NCBI RefSeq assembly: GCF_003461625.1
Contig: NZ_QTXL01000007.1
Span: forward strand, 62,001 to 126,000
Direction: 5' to 3'
Length of the DNA stretch: 64,000 nucleotides
Origin: Clostridium sp. AF15-31
GTDB taxonomy: Bacteria; Bacillota; Clostridia; Lachnospirales; Lachnospiraceae
How positions within the stretch are numbered: position 1 is the first letter of the stretch; the number at the start of each line of letters is the position of its first letter. This document shows, piece after piece, positions 7,165-15,862 of the stretch. Below the pieces are notes generated by a model, which made no database searches, had not been told where the DNA came from, and saw only the letters and a list, made by a program, of their open reading frames with translations. The position numbers and the translations under genes are program-made.

Positions 7165-7956
7165 ATGAAAAAGTTAGTAGCACTGGTTTTAGTAGCAGTA
7201 ATGGGACTTTCTATGGTTGGCTGTGGAAAGAAAGATTCATCAAATGACTCAAAGAGTGATCTGGAATACGTAAAGGAAAAGGGAACTCTTGTTGTTGGTG
7301 TTACAGATTTCGCACCAATGGATTACAAAGACGACTCAGGTAACTGGATTGGATTTGATGCAGACATGGCATCCGCATTTGCTGAGAGCATCGGCGTGAA
7401 AGCAGAATTCGTAGAGATAGACTGGGACAACAAGATCATGGAGCTTGATGGTAAGACAATCGACTGTGTATGGAACGGTATGACACTTACAGACGAGGTT
7501 ACAAGTTCAATGGCATGTTCTGATGCATACTGCAACAATGCACAGGTAGTAATCGTGCCACAGGACAAGGCAGATCAGTACCAGACAGTAGACAGCATTA
7601 AGGAACTTACATTTGCTGTAGAAGCAGGAAGTGCCGGAGAAGATCAGGCAAAGGAACTTGGACTTAATTATACAGCAGTGAAGGCACAGTCAGATGCACT
7701 TATGGAAGTTGCAGCAGGAACATCTGATGCAGCAATTATCGATTCCCTTATGGCAGCAGCTATGGTAGGTGAAGGCACAGGCTATGCAAATCTTACATAT
7801 ACAGTAGGCCTTAACAGTGAGGAATATGGTGTAGGTTTCAGAAAAGATTCTGATCTTGCAGCAGAGCTTAACAAGTTTTTCAAAGACAGCAAGGCTGATG
7901 GATCTATGGAGAAATGTGCAGAGAAGTACAAGGTACAGGCAGCACTTACAGAGTAA
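7165..7956 (+). CDS. Amino-acid ABC transporter substrate-binding lipoprotein
   Basis: A 263-residue family-3 solute-binding protein. The signal peptide ends in a lipobox (MVGC, lipid-modified Cys20), so the protein is tethered to the outer face of the membrane. Domain signs are GTLVVGVTDFAPMDYKDD near residue 37, GFDADMASAFAE, and DCVWNGMTLT, typical of polar amino-acid/cystine binding proteins. It is the first gene of a three-gene import operon with permease and ATPase directly downstream. SD AGGAGG lies 7 bases before the ATG. The exact substrate (Gln, cystine, Arg or another) cannot be read from sequence. Confidence 0.92.
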   Translation: MKKLVALVLVAVMGLSMVGCGKKDSSNDSKSDLEYVKEKGTLVVGVTDFAPMDYKDDSGNWIGFDADMASAFAESIGVKAEFVEIDWDNKIMELDGKTIDCVWNGMTLTDEVTSSMACSDAYCNNAQVVIVPQDKADQYQTVDSIKELTFAVEAGSAGEDQAKELGLNYTAVKAQSDALMEVAAGTSDAAIIDSLMAAAMVGEGTGYANLTYTVGLNSEEYGVGFRKDSDLAAELNKFFKDSKADGSMEKCAEKYKVQAALTE

Positions 7957-8008
7957 TTAACAGACTATAAGACGGTTATTTTGATTATTACTTAGAGAGA
8001 AAATTATT

Positions 8009-8695
8009 ATGGATTTGTTTTTTGAACAGCTCCCAATTGTACTTGGGGCGCTTAATACAGGATTTATTCAAACTTTAAAATTGTTCTTTGTGACCTTGCT
8101 TGGTGCATTTCCACTGGGACTTTTAATAGCATTTGGCTCTATGTCAAAGTTTAAGCCACTCAGCTATCTTATGAAATTTATCGTGTGGATCGTTCGAGGC
8201 ACACCTCTGATGATCCAGATGCTTATCATCTATTATTTTCCGGGACTTGTATTCCATAACCCGATCTGGGGCGGTGGCGAAGGCGGAAGATTCGTGGCAG
8301 CATCGGTATCGTTCATCGTGAATTATGCCTGCTATTTTTCAGAGATATATCGTGGAGGAATTCAGGGAATTCCTGTTGGACAGGAGGAAGCAGGTCTGGT
8401 GCTTGGTATGACTCCAAAACAGATATTCTTCAAGGTTAAGCTTCTTCAGATGATAAAGAAGATCGTACCTGCAATGTCCAACGAGATCATTACGCTGGTT
8501 AAGGATACATCACTTGCACGTATCATTGCGTTGCAGGAGATTATCTGGGCAGGACAGGCGTTCATGAAAGGTTCACAGGGAATCTCAGGTGCGATATGGC
8601 CATTGTTCTTCTGCGCATTCTATTATCTGATCTGGAATGGTGTACTTACTGTTTTACTTGGAAAATTAGAGAAGAAACTGGATTTCTTCAGATAG
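8009..8695 (+). CDS. Amino-acid ABC transporter permease
   Basis: A 228-residue HisM/GlnP-type inner-membrane permease. It has N-terminal membrane helices (TLKLFFVTLLGAFPLGLLIA), a RGTPLMIQ motif, and the EAA loop (QEEAGLVLGMTPKQIF) that contacts the ATPase. It is 53 bases after the binding protein and 12 bases before the ATPase gene, so all three are one operon. Length is normal for the family, and a single permease gene implies a homodimer in the membrane. Confidence 0.93.
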   Translation: MDLFFEQLPIVLGALNTGFIQTLKLFFVTLLGAFPLGLLIAFGSMSKFKPLSYLMKFIVWIVRGTPLMIQMLIIYYFPGLVFHNPIWGGGEGGRFVAASVSFIVNYACYFSEIYRGGIQGIPVGQEEAGLVLGMTPKQIFFKVKLLQMIKKIVPAMSNEIITLVKDTSLARIIALQEIIWAGQAFMKGSQGISGAIWPLFFCAFYYLIWNGVLTVLLGKLEKKLDFFR

Positions 8696-8707
8696 AGGAG
8701 GAGCTGT

Positions 8708-9487
8708 ATGGCGATATTAGAGGTTGAACATATAAAAAAGAAGTTTGGTAAGACCGATGTACTTAAGGATATCAGCTTCTCATTAGAGCAGGGAGAGGTT
8801 CTGTCGATCATAGGATCATCAGGAAGTGGTAAGACTACATTGCTTCGCTGCCTGAATTTCCTTGAAATGCCGGATAACGGAATTATCCGTGTAAATAATG
8901 AGATCCTTCTCGATACGGATAAGCCGGAGACACTTAAGGAGTCGGAGGTTCGGAAGAAACGGTTGCACTTTGGACTGGTATTTCAGTCATTTAATCTGTT
9001 CCCGCAGTACACAGCACTTCAGAATGTTATGCTGGCAAGGGAGCTTCTGGCAAAGGAAAGACCGGACTATAAGGCAAATAAAAAGAACATACTGGATGAG
9101 ATAAGAGTACAGGGCGAAGATCTTCTGCGTCAGATGGGACTAGGAGACCGGATGAACAATTATCCACATCAGTTATCAGGCGGGCAGTGTCAGCGAGTTG
9201 CGATCGCAAGAGCACTTGCTATGCAGCCGGATATCCTGTGTTTTGATGAACCGACATCAGCTCTTGATCCGGAGCTTACCGGCGAAGTGCTGAAGGTTCT
9301 CAGAAATCTTGCAGATAAAAAGACAACGATGATAATTGTCACTCATGAGATGGCATTTGCAAGAGACGTAGCCAGTCAGGTTATATTCATGGATGATGGA
9401 TATATACTTGAGCAGGGCAGACCGGAAGAGGTATTTGACAATCCGGAGCAGGAACGTACAAAGCAGTTTTTATCATCATATTCATAA
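8708..9487 (+). CDS. Amino-acid ABC transporter ATPase
   Basis: A 259-residue ABC ATPase of the polar amino-acid (GlnQ/HisP) type. Walker A is GSSGSGKTT near residue 37, the signature is LSGGQCQRVAIARA, Walker B is ILCFDEPTSALDP, and the switch histidine is in VTHEM. It energises import by the binding protein and permease before it. The SD GAGGAGG is well placed. A short insertion near residues 115-130 (LAKERPDYKANKKNILDEIR) relative to GlnQ is common in Clostridia. Confidence 0.95.
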   Translation: MAILEVEHIKKKFGKTDVLKDISFSLEQGEVLSIIGSSGSGKTTLLRCLNFLEMPDNGIIRVNNEILLDTDKPETLKESEVRKKRLHFGLVFQSFNLFPQYTALQNVMLARELLAKERPDYKANKKNILDEIRVQGEDLLRQMGLGDRMNNYPHQLSGGQCQRVAIARALAMQPDILCFDEPTSALDPELTGEVLKVLRNLADKKTTMIIVTHEMAFARDVASQVIFMDDGYILEQGRPEEVFDNPEQERTKQFLSSYS

Positions 9488-9498
9488 TTATTTATTTG

Positions 9499-9559
9499 AC
9501 GCACGACAAATGATTTTATATCCTATAAGAGGAATAAAATTTGCCGTGCGTTATTTTTT
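9499..9559 (+). terminator. Terminator of amino-acid ABC operon
   Basis: A long imperfect hairpin: ACGCACG-A-CAAAT-G-ATTTTAT pairs with ATAAAAT-TTG-CC-GTGCGT, followed by TATTTTTT. It lies 12 bases after the ATPase stop codon. Confidence 0.85.
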
Positions 9560-9643
9560 GTATCAAAATATTATAGGCAGGAAGTATCGCAGGGTAAAGA
9601 CGATAGATAAAAGATGGGAGCGGTTATTTGTGACCGTGAATAG

Positions 9644-10477
9644 ATGAAGATGAAAAAAATACCACACAAAAAGATTATCATTCTGATGCTTATAATCATT
9701 ATTTTGATTCCGTTTTGCCTGTTTCAGAATAAGCATCTGGTAATTACCACATATACATATGAATCAGAAAAGCTTGGCGCAGATCTCGATGGATACCGGA
9801 TCGTACAGATATCGGATCTACACAACGCTGAATTTGGAAAAGAGAATAAGAAGCTGTTAGAAACCATACGAAGCTGTTCGCCGGATATCATTGTTATTAC
9901 CGGGGATCTGGTGGATTCTAATCATACAAATGTGGAACGTGCGGTAGCATTTGTGAAAGAAGCAGTGAAGATCGCACCGGTATATTATGTGACCGGCAAC
10001 CATGAATATTGGCTTGAGCCATCGGAAAATGAACAGATGATGCAGGGGATTCTTGCTGCCGGAGCATGTGATCTGGATGATGAAGCCGTCTGCATTGAAA
10101 AAGGGGATTCCTCTTTTATGTTGGCAGGGTTAGATGATCAGCACTTAAGTGATGAGACATTAAAGAATCTGCTTCAGGAGCAGAAAAATGAATTATCCAT
10201 CGTACTTGCGCATGAGCCACAGTACCTTCAGAACTATGCAAATGCCGGAGCTGATCTTGTCTTGACCGGACATGCACATGGAGGACAGATCAGACTTCCA
10301 TTTGTCGGGGGAATCGTTGCACCCGATCAGGGATTTTTACCGGAATACACATCAGGAAAATATAACCGCGCAGATACAGAAATGATAGTCAGCAGGGGAC
10401 TTGGCAACAGCATAATTCCGGTTCGCCTGTTCAATTATCCGGAGGTTGTGTGCGTAGAGCTTAGATGTAAAAACTAA
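9644..10477 (+). CDS. Membrane-anchored calcineurin-like metallophosphoesterase
   Basis: A 277-residue protein with one N-terminal membrane segment (IIILMLIIIILIPFCLF) and an extracytoplasmic phosphoesterase domain. The five metal-site motifs are present in order: ISDLHN, GDLVDS, GNHEYW, AHEP and GHAHGGQ. This is the YkuE-like group, some members of which act on lipid or nucleotide diphosphates; the substrate here is unknown. The first ATG (9644) is followed by another at 9650, and the ribosome-binding site is weak, so the start is uncertain by two residues. It ends 19 bases before the response-regulator fragment. Confidence 0.88.
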   Translation: MKMKKIPHKKIIILMLIIIILIPFCLFQNKHLVITTYTYESEKLGADLDGYRIVQISDLHNAEFGKENKKLLETIRSCSPDIIVITGDLVDSNHTNVERAVAFVKEAVKIAPVYYVTGNHEYWLEPSENEQMMQGILAAGACDLDDEAVCIEKGDSSFMLAGLDDQHLSDETLKNLLQEQKNELSIVLAHEPQYLQNYANAGADLVLTGHAHGGQIRLPFVGGIVAPDQGFLPEYTSGKYNRADTEMIVSRGLGNSIIPVRLFNYPEVVCVELRCKN

Positions 10478-10496
10478 CGATTTATGGAGAAACAAT

Positions 10497-10580
10497 ATGC
10501 CAAAGCTACTTGTGATTGAAGATGACAGAGAGATCAATCATCTCATCTGTGAATATATGGCGGAAACCGGACAAAGATAA
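10497..10580 (+). pseudogene. Response regulator, N-terminal fragment only
   Basis: An ATG at 10497 opens 27 codons, MPKLLVIEDDREINHLICEY and MAETGQR, then a stop. This is the beta1-alpha1 start of a CheY-like receiver domain, with the acidic pair that binds Mg. A full OmpR-type regulator has about 225 residues; the phospho-accepting Asp and the whole DNA-binding domain are absent, and no later part is seen before the kinase gene. So ~600 bp appear to have been deleted. The neighbouring sensor kinase would have lost its partner. Confidence 0.8.
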
Positions 10581-10697
10581 AGAAATATGACGACCGGGAA
10601 TACATAGAAATCATATGTGTTATCATATAATAGCTATAAGAAAAGATGGTTCAATTAGGGTGTTGGATCTTTGATAGCCTGAGGAGAATTTGTATAC

Positions 10698-11600
10698 ATG
10701 GATAAATGGTATATCATAATTTCAGGACTGTTGCTTTTACTGGCAGCAGTCCTTTTTATACGTTTGATACAATATAAAAGACAGATGCGGATATTTGCAG
10801 CCAAGCTTCAGAAACGCTTGCATGGAGGAGTGGATCAGGAGATCCATGTGGAATATTTTGATCGTGACATCGTAGCTCTTGCAAAAGCGTTAAATGATTA
10901 TTCGGATCAGATCAAGGAGAGAAACCGTGCGCTGGAGCAGGACAGAACCAGACTGAAAAATGTGATCGCAGGCATTTCTCATGATTTCAGAACACCCCTT
11001 ACAGCAGTAAAAGGATATCTGCAGTTGATGAAAAAAGGTGGACGCATAGACGACCGGGATATGGAATATCTGGATATCGCGATCGCAAAGACAGAGTATC
11101 TCCGTGTGTTGTCGGATGCATTTTTTGAGGTATCTTATGCAGAGGCAAAGGATGAAGCCATTGACATCAGGAATATAGATGTGGCAAGAACTTTGACAGC
11201 ACTTGTGCTGGAGCAGTATGAATGGATTCAGGAGTCCGGGATTCAGGCAGCATTTGACATACCGGAAAGTGTAGTCTGGGTTCAGAGCAACGAGAAAGTG
11301 CTGAACCGGATATTTACAAATTTCTTTTCTAATGCCAGAAAATATGCGGATACCAGAATCAGCGTCTGCTTACAACAGGATGCGGACGGAGTATCCATTA
11401 CATTCACGAATGACATAGAGGCTGACAATGAGATCGATATCGACCATGTATTTGACGCCTTCTACCGTGGCAATTCCCGCCGGGAGGAAGGCGCAGGACT
11501 TGGTTTATATGTTGTAAAATGCCTGGCCGATAAGCTGGGGCATGTGGTTTCAGCAGAGGTAAAAGATAAGCAGTTTTCGGTAATGCTGCGAATAAAGTGA
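10698..11600 (+). CDS. Sensor histidine kinase (partner regulator lost)
   Basis: A 300-residue kinase: one N-terminal membrane helix (IIISGLLLLLAAVLFI), a short HAMP-like linker, the HisKA motif ISHDFRTPLTAVKGY with the phospho-His at residue 95, then an ATPase domain with N-box NRIFTNFFSNARKYA and G-box EEGAGLGLY. There is no extracellular sensor domain, as in kinases that sense through the membrane or a partner exporter (BceS-like intramembrane-sensing kinases). SD GAGGAG precedes ATG 10698. The kinase itself looks intact, but the response regulator directly upstream is only a fragment, so its target is unknown. Confidence 0.88.
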   Translation: MDKWYIIISGLLLLLAAVLFIRLIQYKRQMRIFAAKLQKRLHGGVDQEIHVEYFDRDIVALAKALNDYSDQIKERNRALEQDRTRLKNVIAGISHDFRTPLTAVKGYLQLMKKGGRIDDRDMEYLDIAIAKTEYLRVLSDAFFEVSYAEAKDEAIDIRNIDVARTLTALVLEQYEWIQESGIQAAFDIPESVVWVQSNEKVLNRIFTNFFSNARKYADTRISVCLQQDADGVSITFTNDIEADNEIDIDHVFDAFYRGNSRREEGAGLGLYVVKCLADKLGHVVSAEVKDKQFSVMLRIK

Positions 11601-11683
11601 GTTTTTATACCCTTGCAAATGAAGGCAGGATATGCTATCCTAACCGTACAATTCTATGAGTTGATATTGAAAGGATTAAGATT

Positions 11684-11788
11684 ATGTTCTGGAAAATGAC
11701 AAATCTACAACTGAAAAAAGGTTATACATGTGTTCCTTACGGGGATAGTGCGCCTTTTTTTAGAACAAGTCATATATCAGAACAATGA
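11684..11788 (+). CDS. Candidate leader peptide for MFS gene
   Basis: A 34-codon ORF (MFWKMTNLQLKKGYTCVPYG, then DSAPFFRTSHISEQ) preceded by AAAGGA at 11670-11675. It spans the 5' part of a leader that can fold into alternative hairpins before the MFS gene. Leader peptides of this size precede several inducible antibiotic-resistance genes in Firmicutes, where ribosome stalling alters folding of the leader RNA. No homology is claimed. Confidence 0.5.
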   Translation: MFWKMTNLQLKKGYTCVPYGDSAPFFRTSHISEQ

Positions 11789-11857
11789 TATAAAACGTAA
11801 TAAAAAAGTACACTATCTCCTTATCCATTTAAGAAAAATAGATAAGGAGATTTTTTT
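11715..11857 (+). promoter_or_regulatory. Attenuator leader with competing hairpins
   Basis: Three pairings can be drawn. Bases 11715-11722 (AAAAAAGG region) can pair with CCTTTTTT at 11753-11760. GGGGATAGTG (11741-11750) is fully complementary (one G-U) to CACTATCTCC (11811-11820). ATCTCCTTATC (11815-11825) pairs perfectly with GATAAGGAGAT (11841-11851), which is followed by T7. The last is an intrinsic terminator immediately before the MFS start codon, and its 3' arm holds the ribosome-binding site AAGGAGA. The second pairing would prevent it. This is classical attenuation geometry. Confidence 0.75.
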
Positions 11858-12946
11858 ATGAACACAATTAGAAAACAAATAGGATATTTATACACATCAT
11901 CCGTCCTTGGAAATTTATCTTTAACAGGGGCTTGGGTGGCAATATTGGCTGCCAGAGGATATAGTTTGGTCGAAATAGGTTTTGTGGAAACGGTCTTTCA
12001 TGTAACCAGCATTATTTTTGAGATACCGTCAGGAATATTTGCGGATGTATTTGGAAGAAAAAATATGTTGATTGTGAGCAGTATTTTACGAATGATTGCA
12101 AATGTTGTTATGATCGCATCAGGGAATTTGTTTACGATATGTCTGTCTATTGCACTTCATGCGATGAGTTACAATTTTTCATCAGGATCGGGAGATGCTT
12201 TAGCATATGATTCTTTAAAAATCTATGGAGAAGAATCCTATTATGCAAAATATGAATCAGATCAGTTGAGTATATACCGTTTGTGTAATGGAATATCAAC
12301 TTTGTGTGCAGGATTTGCGTTATACATTGGTTATAGAGCCGCATATGGAACGGATATTTTAATGTGTCTGGTTCAGATATTTGTTTTAAATAGAATATGG
12401 GAACATAGAGAACACAGGGATCATAAGGCAAATACAATTGTCCGTGCATTGGTTGACTGCTGGTGGGAAAGTATTCAGTTTCTAAAGGATGCAAGGAGAG
12501 CAATAGTTTTGATGTTGGTAAATTCGCTGGTAGGAGCAGGGGATATTTTACTGTTATTTTTCTTACAGGCTAAGCTGCCGGAGAGTGGAATCCCAAATGC
12601 CTTGCTTGGAATGGCACTCTTTATTATGGAACTTGGAGGAATCCTTGGAGCAAGGGTGATTCTGTTGTGTGATCGTTTACGGTACAGAACAGTATTTGTA
12701 TTAACCGGATTCCTTGTTCTTCTTGGTATAGCAGTGGAACATTCTGGTAATTATGTGATTATGACATTAGGTGGATTTATTGCGGCATTTAGTGATGATG
12801 CATTACAGGTAAGAACAAATACGATACTTCAGAATATGTTCCCTTCGGAACAGAGGGCAACATTGATCTCTATGGAATCTTTTACATTTTCCATGATCAT
12901 GATCGTGTTGTCACCGCTTACAGGTATTCTATTTTCATGGTGGTAA
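11858..12946 (+). CDS. MFS efflux transporter, C-terminus frameshifted
   Basis: A 362-residue major-facilitator protein with repeated hydrophobic helices, the loop motif DVFGRKNML between helices 2 and 3, and a second half beginning near residue 205. It resembles the small drug-efflux MFS proteins of Firmicutes, which usually have about 400 residues. The frame ends ...GILFSWW, in the middle of a late helix. The +3 frame then continues GTG GTA ATT ... VTPVYLSYKK and stops at 12981, which looks like the proper C-terminal tail. A small deletion with frameshift is therefore likely, and function may be lost or reduced. Control is by the attenuator directly upstream. Confidence 0.8.
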   Translation: MNTIRKQIGYLYTSSVLGNLSLTGAWVAILAARGYSLVEIGFVETVFHVTSIIFEIPSGIFADVFGRKNMLIVSSILRMIANVVMIASGNLFTICLSIALHAMSYNFSSGSGDALAYDSLKIYGEESYYAKYESDQLSIYRLCNGISTLCAGFALYIGYRAAYGTDILMCLVQIFVLNRIWEHREHRDHKANTIVRALVDCWWESIQFLKDARRAIVLMLVNSLVGAGDILLLFFLQAKLPESGIPNALLGMALFIMELGGILGARVILLCDRLRYRTVFVLTGFLVLLGIAVEHSGNYVIMTLGGFIAAFSDDALQVRTNTILQNMFPSEQRATLISMESFTFSMIMIVLSPLTGILFSWW

Positions 12947-12981
12947 TTGTAACACCTGTATATTTGTCATATAAGAAATAA
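12947..12981 (+). pseudogene. Displaced C-terminal tail of the MFS protein
   Basis: Out-of-frame codons reading VTPVYLSYKK followed by TAA at 12979-12981. The hydrophobic stretch plus basic end is typical for the last residues of an MFS protein. Confidence 0.5.
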
Positions 12982-13140
12982 CGCCTGTCATGTGATTTCC
13001 AACCTGTTCAAAATCTATCAAAAAACTATCTTTTTTCCCATAAAAGTGAAAAGCATGTTATAATAAACACATGATTGTTTGTATGTAAAATAATAGTTTT
13101 GTGGTGTATAGAGTAGTAAAGATGAGAGGGAGGATCACCC

Positions 13141-14847
13141 GTGACAGTGGATGATATCAGAGAGAGAATTAAGAAAAAAGATATAGAACTGTATGTACAG
13201 GAATTACTACAGTTTGAGAATACATTTGATGGATTCAAAAAGGCGATCGAACCTCTGGCTGAGCGGCTTAAGATCGGCAGGGTAGCGGGACATTTGCACA
13301 TTGAGGCAAATATCAAATCTGTACAGGATGAAGATCGTCATGATGTATTCTATGCCGGGGATGGCTTGTATTCCGAGAAAGGCAAATATCAGAAGACATT
13401 TCAAGCGGTAGAAAACGGATATTGTGAGCTTACGGCATTCCCATATGAAAATGTAGAATGGAGCGAGGAAGAAAAAGAAGATATAGCTCTTCTCCTTGAG
13501 GTTTTATATCTTCATGTGACGAGATCCAGACTGATCCGTAAGACAAGAGAATATTCGTATTGTAATCTGATCACGATGCTCCCTAACAGTGCAGGCTTTG
13601 TCAGGATCATACAGCAGCATTTGCAGGATCAGACGATCTGTCAGTACAACGGCTTTTATTTTAACCTGAAAAGCTTTGGACTGCTCAGCTATAAGTATGG
13701 TGGTGCAGAAGGTGATCTGATGATCAAGCGTTATGCAGTCGCTGTCAGAAAATGGCTGGCAGAGGACGAGACACTGGCGCATCTGGGCGGAGATAATTTC
13801 ATGGCGCTGGTCAAGAAAAGCAGAACGGCAGAGTTCCTTCATCTTCTGGAAAAGGTTGAGGTAACAGCAAAGTATATGGGACGGGTCGTTCCGGTATATA
13901 TAGCGGCAGCGGCAGGTGCCTATGAGATAACGGCAAAGGACAGAGATCCCGGAAATATTATGAATGGTTTGTCGATTGCCGTCAGTTATGCCAGACAGCA
14001 CAAGCTTCCGTATGCGTTTTTAACGGACAAGATGCTGGAAGAAACAGTAGATGTTCAGCGGATGGAACAGATGCTTCCTGAGGCGTTGGAGAAACGGGAA
14101 TTTCAGGTGTATTATCAGCCGAAGGTTGATATCCGGACAGGTCAGATCGTAGGTACAGAGGCACTTGCAAGATGGATTCATAACGGAGAAGTGATACAAC
14201 CATTTCGGTTTATTCCGACCATGGAGAGGAATGGATTTATCATTCATCTGGATCTGTATATTCTGAAGCGGGTCTGTGAGGCTATAAATGAATGGATTGA
14301 GAAAGGGTATAAGCTTGTTCCGATATCTGTGAATATATCGAGAAATGATATTTCCGGGGTTGGGCATGATCCACGGATGTTGGCGGAACGAATTATAAGG
14401 ATCATAAAAGAGTATGATATTGATCCAAAGTATATCATCATAGAAGTAACAGAGACGACAGAAGCGAGTGAACAGAAGGATCTGTATGACTTTATCAAGA
14501 ATATGTCAGAAGCAGGTATTGCGACATCAATTGATGACTTTGGTACAGGCTGTTCGACCTTGAGTGTTCTTCGGGATTTCCCGGTAAACGAGATTAAGAT
14601 CGATCGGTCATTTATCAATCATGAGGCATTTTCAACACAGGATCAGATCATTATTAAGAGTATCATTCAGATGGCAAGACAGTTGAATCTGAATGTCATA
14701 ACCGAGGGAGTTGAGACGGAGGAGCAGGCAAGATTTCTTCTGGAACTTGGCTGTAACCATGCACAGGGCTATCTGTATGATAAACCATTAGAACAGAGTG
14801 CATTTGAAAGCAGGCTGTCAGTGGGAGGATATGATCGAAAGATATAG
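13141..14847 (+). CDS. c-di-GMP phosphodiesterase, degenerate GGDEF plus EAL
   Basis: The start codon is GTG (13141), set by GGGAGG at 13128-13133. The 568-residue protein has an N-terminal region of about 130 residues that may be GAF-like, a degenerate GGDEF domain (GGDNF at residue ~216, so probably no cyclase activity), and a full EAL domain. EAL residues are present: TEALARW near 339, NISRND, EVTETTE, IDDFGTG, KIDRSFI and EGVETEEQ. It should hydrolyse c-di-GMP in the cytosol. No membrane segment is seen. A weak promoter with -10 TATAAT (13059-13064) precedes it. Confidence 0.9.
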   Translation: MTVDDIRERIKKKDIELYVQELLQFENTFDGFKKAIEPLAERLKIGRVAGHLHIEANIKSVQDEDRHDVFYAGDGLYSEKGKYQKTFQAVENGYCELTAFPYENVEWSEEEKEDIALLLEVLYLHVTRSRLIRKTREYSYCNLITMLPNSAGFVRIIQQHLQDQTICQYNGFYFNLKSFGLLSYKYGGAEGDLMIKRYAVAVRKWLAEDETLAHLGGDNFMALVKKSRTAEFLHLLEKVEVTAKYMGRVVPVYIAAAAGAYEITAKDRDPGNIMNGLSIAVSYARQHKLPYAFLTDKMLEETVDVQRMEQMLPEALEKREFQVYYQPKVDIRTGQIVGTEALARWIHNGEVIQPFRFIPTMERNGFIIHLDLYILKRVCEAINEWIEKGYKLVPISVNISRNDISGVGHDPRMLAERIIRIIKEYDIDPKYIIIEVTETTEASEQKDLYDFIKNMSEAGIATSIDDFGTGCSTLSVLRDFPVNEIKIDRSFINHEAFSTQDQIIIKSIIQMARQLNLNVITEGVETEEQARFLLELGCNHAQGYLYDKPLEQSAFESRLSVGGYDRKI

Positions 14848-14954
14848 AAGATAATGAGCATTATATATGATACAAACGGACTGGGACATTTGTATAAGGC
14901 CGGAAAGCAGTCTGAAGGTATCGGATTTCAAATAATATAAGGAGAAAACAGAAA

Positions 14955-15755
14955 ATGGGATTTTTAACAGGTAAAACAGTTATTGTCACAGGTGGAGGAC
15001 GTGCCGTATTAAGTGATGGCAGATGTGGTTCGATCGGTTACGGTATCGCTACAGCATATGCAAAAGAAGGCGCAAATGTCGTGATCACAGGACGAAATGT
15101 GAAGAAGTTGGAAGATGCAAAGGAAGAACTGGAACGCTTATATGGTATAAAGGTTCTGGCTGTTGCAGCAGATGTATCTGCCGGTGCGGATAATGAGGCA
15201 GTTGTTGCAAATGTTGTAAAGCAGACGATCGATACATTTGGCAGTATCGACGTATTGGTTAATAATGCACAGGCATCGGCATCCGGTGTTCCGCTTGCTG
15301 ACCATACAACAGATCAGTTTAATCTGGCATTATATTCCGGACTGTATGCAACCTTCTATTATATGAAAGCGTGCTATCCATATCTGAAAGAGAGCAAGGG
15401 ATCCGTTATCAACTTTGCATCCGGTGCAGGACTGTTCGGTAACTTTGGACAGTGTGCGTATGCAGCAGCAAAAGAAGGAATTCGTGGACTTACAAGAGTT
15501 GCAGCAACAGAATGGGCAAAGGATGGCGTAAATGTAAATATCATCTGCCCGCTTGCATGGACAGCACAGTTAGAACAGTTCAAGAATGCATATCCGGATG
15601 CATTTGACAAGAATGTTCATACACCTCCGATGGGTCATTTCGGTGATTCAGAGCTTGAGATCGGACGTGTATGTGTACAGCTTGCATCCCCTGATTTCAA
15701 ATATATGACAGGAGAGACGATCACTCTGGAAGGCGGACTTGGACAGAGACCATAG
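14955..15755 (+). CDS. Short-chain dehydrogenase/reductase
   Basis: A 266-residue SDR. The nucleotide-binding motif is TGGGRAVLSDGRCGSIGYG, a TGxxxGxG motif with a ~10-residue insertion. Others are DVSAG, NNAQ in place of NNAG, INFASG with the catalytic Ser, and YAAAK with the Tyr/Lys pair. The C-terminal ITLEGGLG is typical of classical SDRs. The substrate is unknown; related clusters include 3-oxoacyl-ACP reductase-like and hydroxysteroid dehydrogenase-like enzymes. SD AAGGAG is 9-10 bases before the ATG. It stands alone, between the EAL gene and the thrS leader. Confidence 0.9.
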   Translation: MGFLTGKTVIVTGGGRAVLSDGRCGSIGYGIATAYAKEGANVVITGRNVKKLEDAKEELERLYGIKVLAVAADVSAGADNEAVVANVVKQTIDTFGSIDVLVNNAQASASGVPLADHTTDQFNLALYSGLYATFYYMKACYPYLKESKGSVINFASGAGLFGNFGQCAYAAAKEGIRGLTRVAATEWAKDGVNVNIICPLAWTAQLEQFKNAYPDAFDKNVHTPPMGHFGDSELEIGRVCVQLASPDFKYMTGETITLEGGLGQRP

Positions 15756-15827
15756 TCTTAGGTATTAACGGAAAATCTTTAGATCATTCAATAAGAAAAA
15801 AATGATAATAAAACCGGAAAAAGCTAC

Positions 15828-15856
15828 TTGACAGTGCGGAACAGTTGAAATATACT
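15828..15856 (+). promoter_or_regulatory. thrS promoter
   Basis: TTGACA (15828-15833), 17-nt spacer, TATACT (15851-15856): near consensus. The predicted transcript start is about 15863, at the beginning of the T-box leader. Confidence 0.88.
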
Positions 15857-15862
15857 TTGAAT

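Noticed and set aside
9393..9647. 84-residue forward ORF after the ABC ATPase
   Set aside because: It overlaps the end of the ATPase gene in another frame and runs through the terminator hairpin; no ribosome-binding site and no protein-like pattern.
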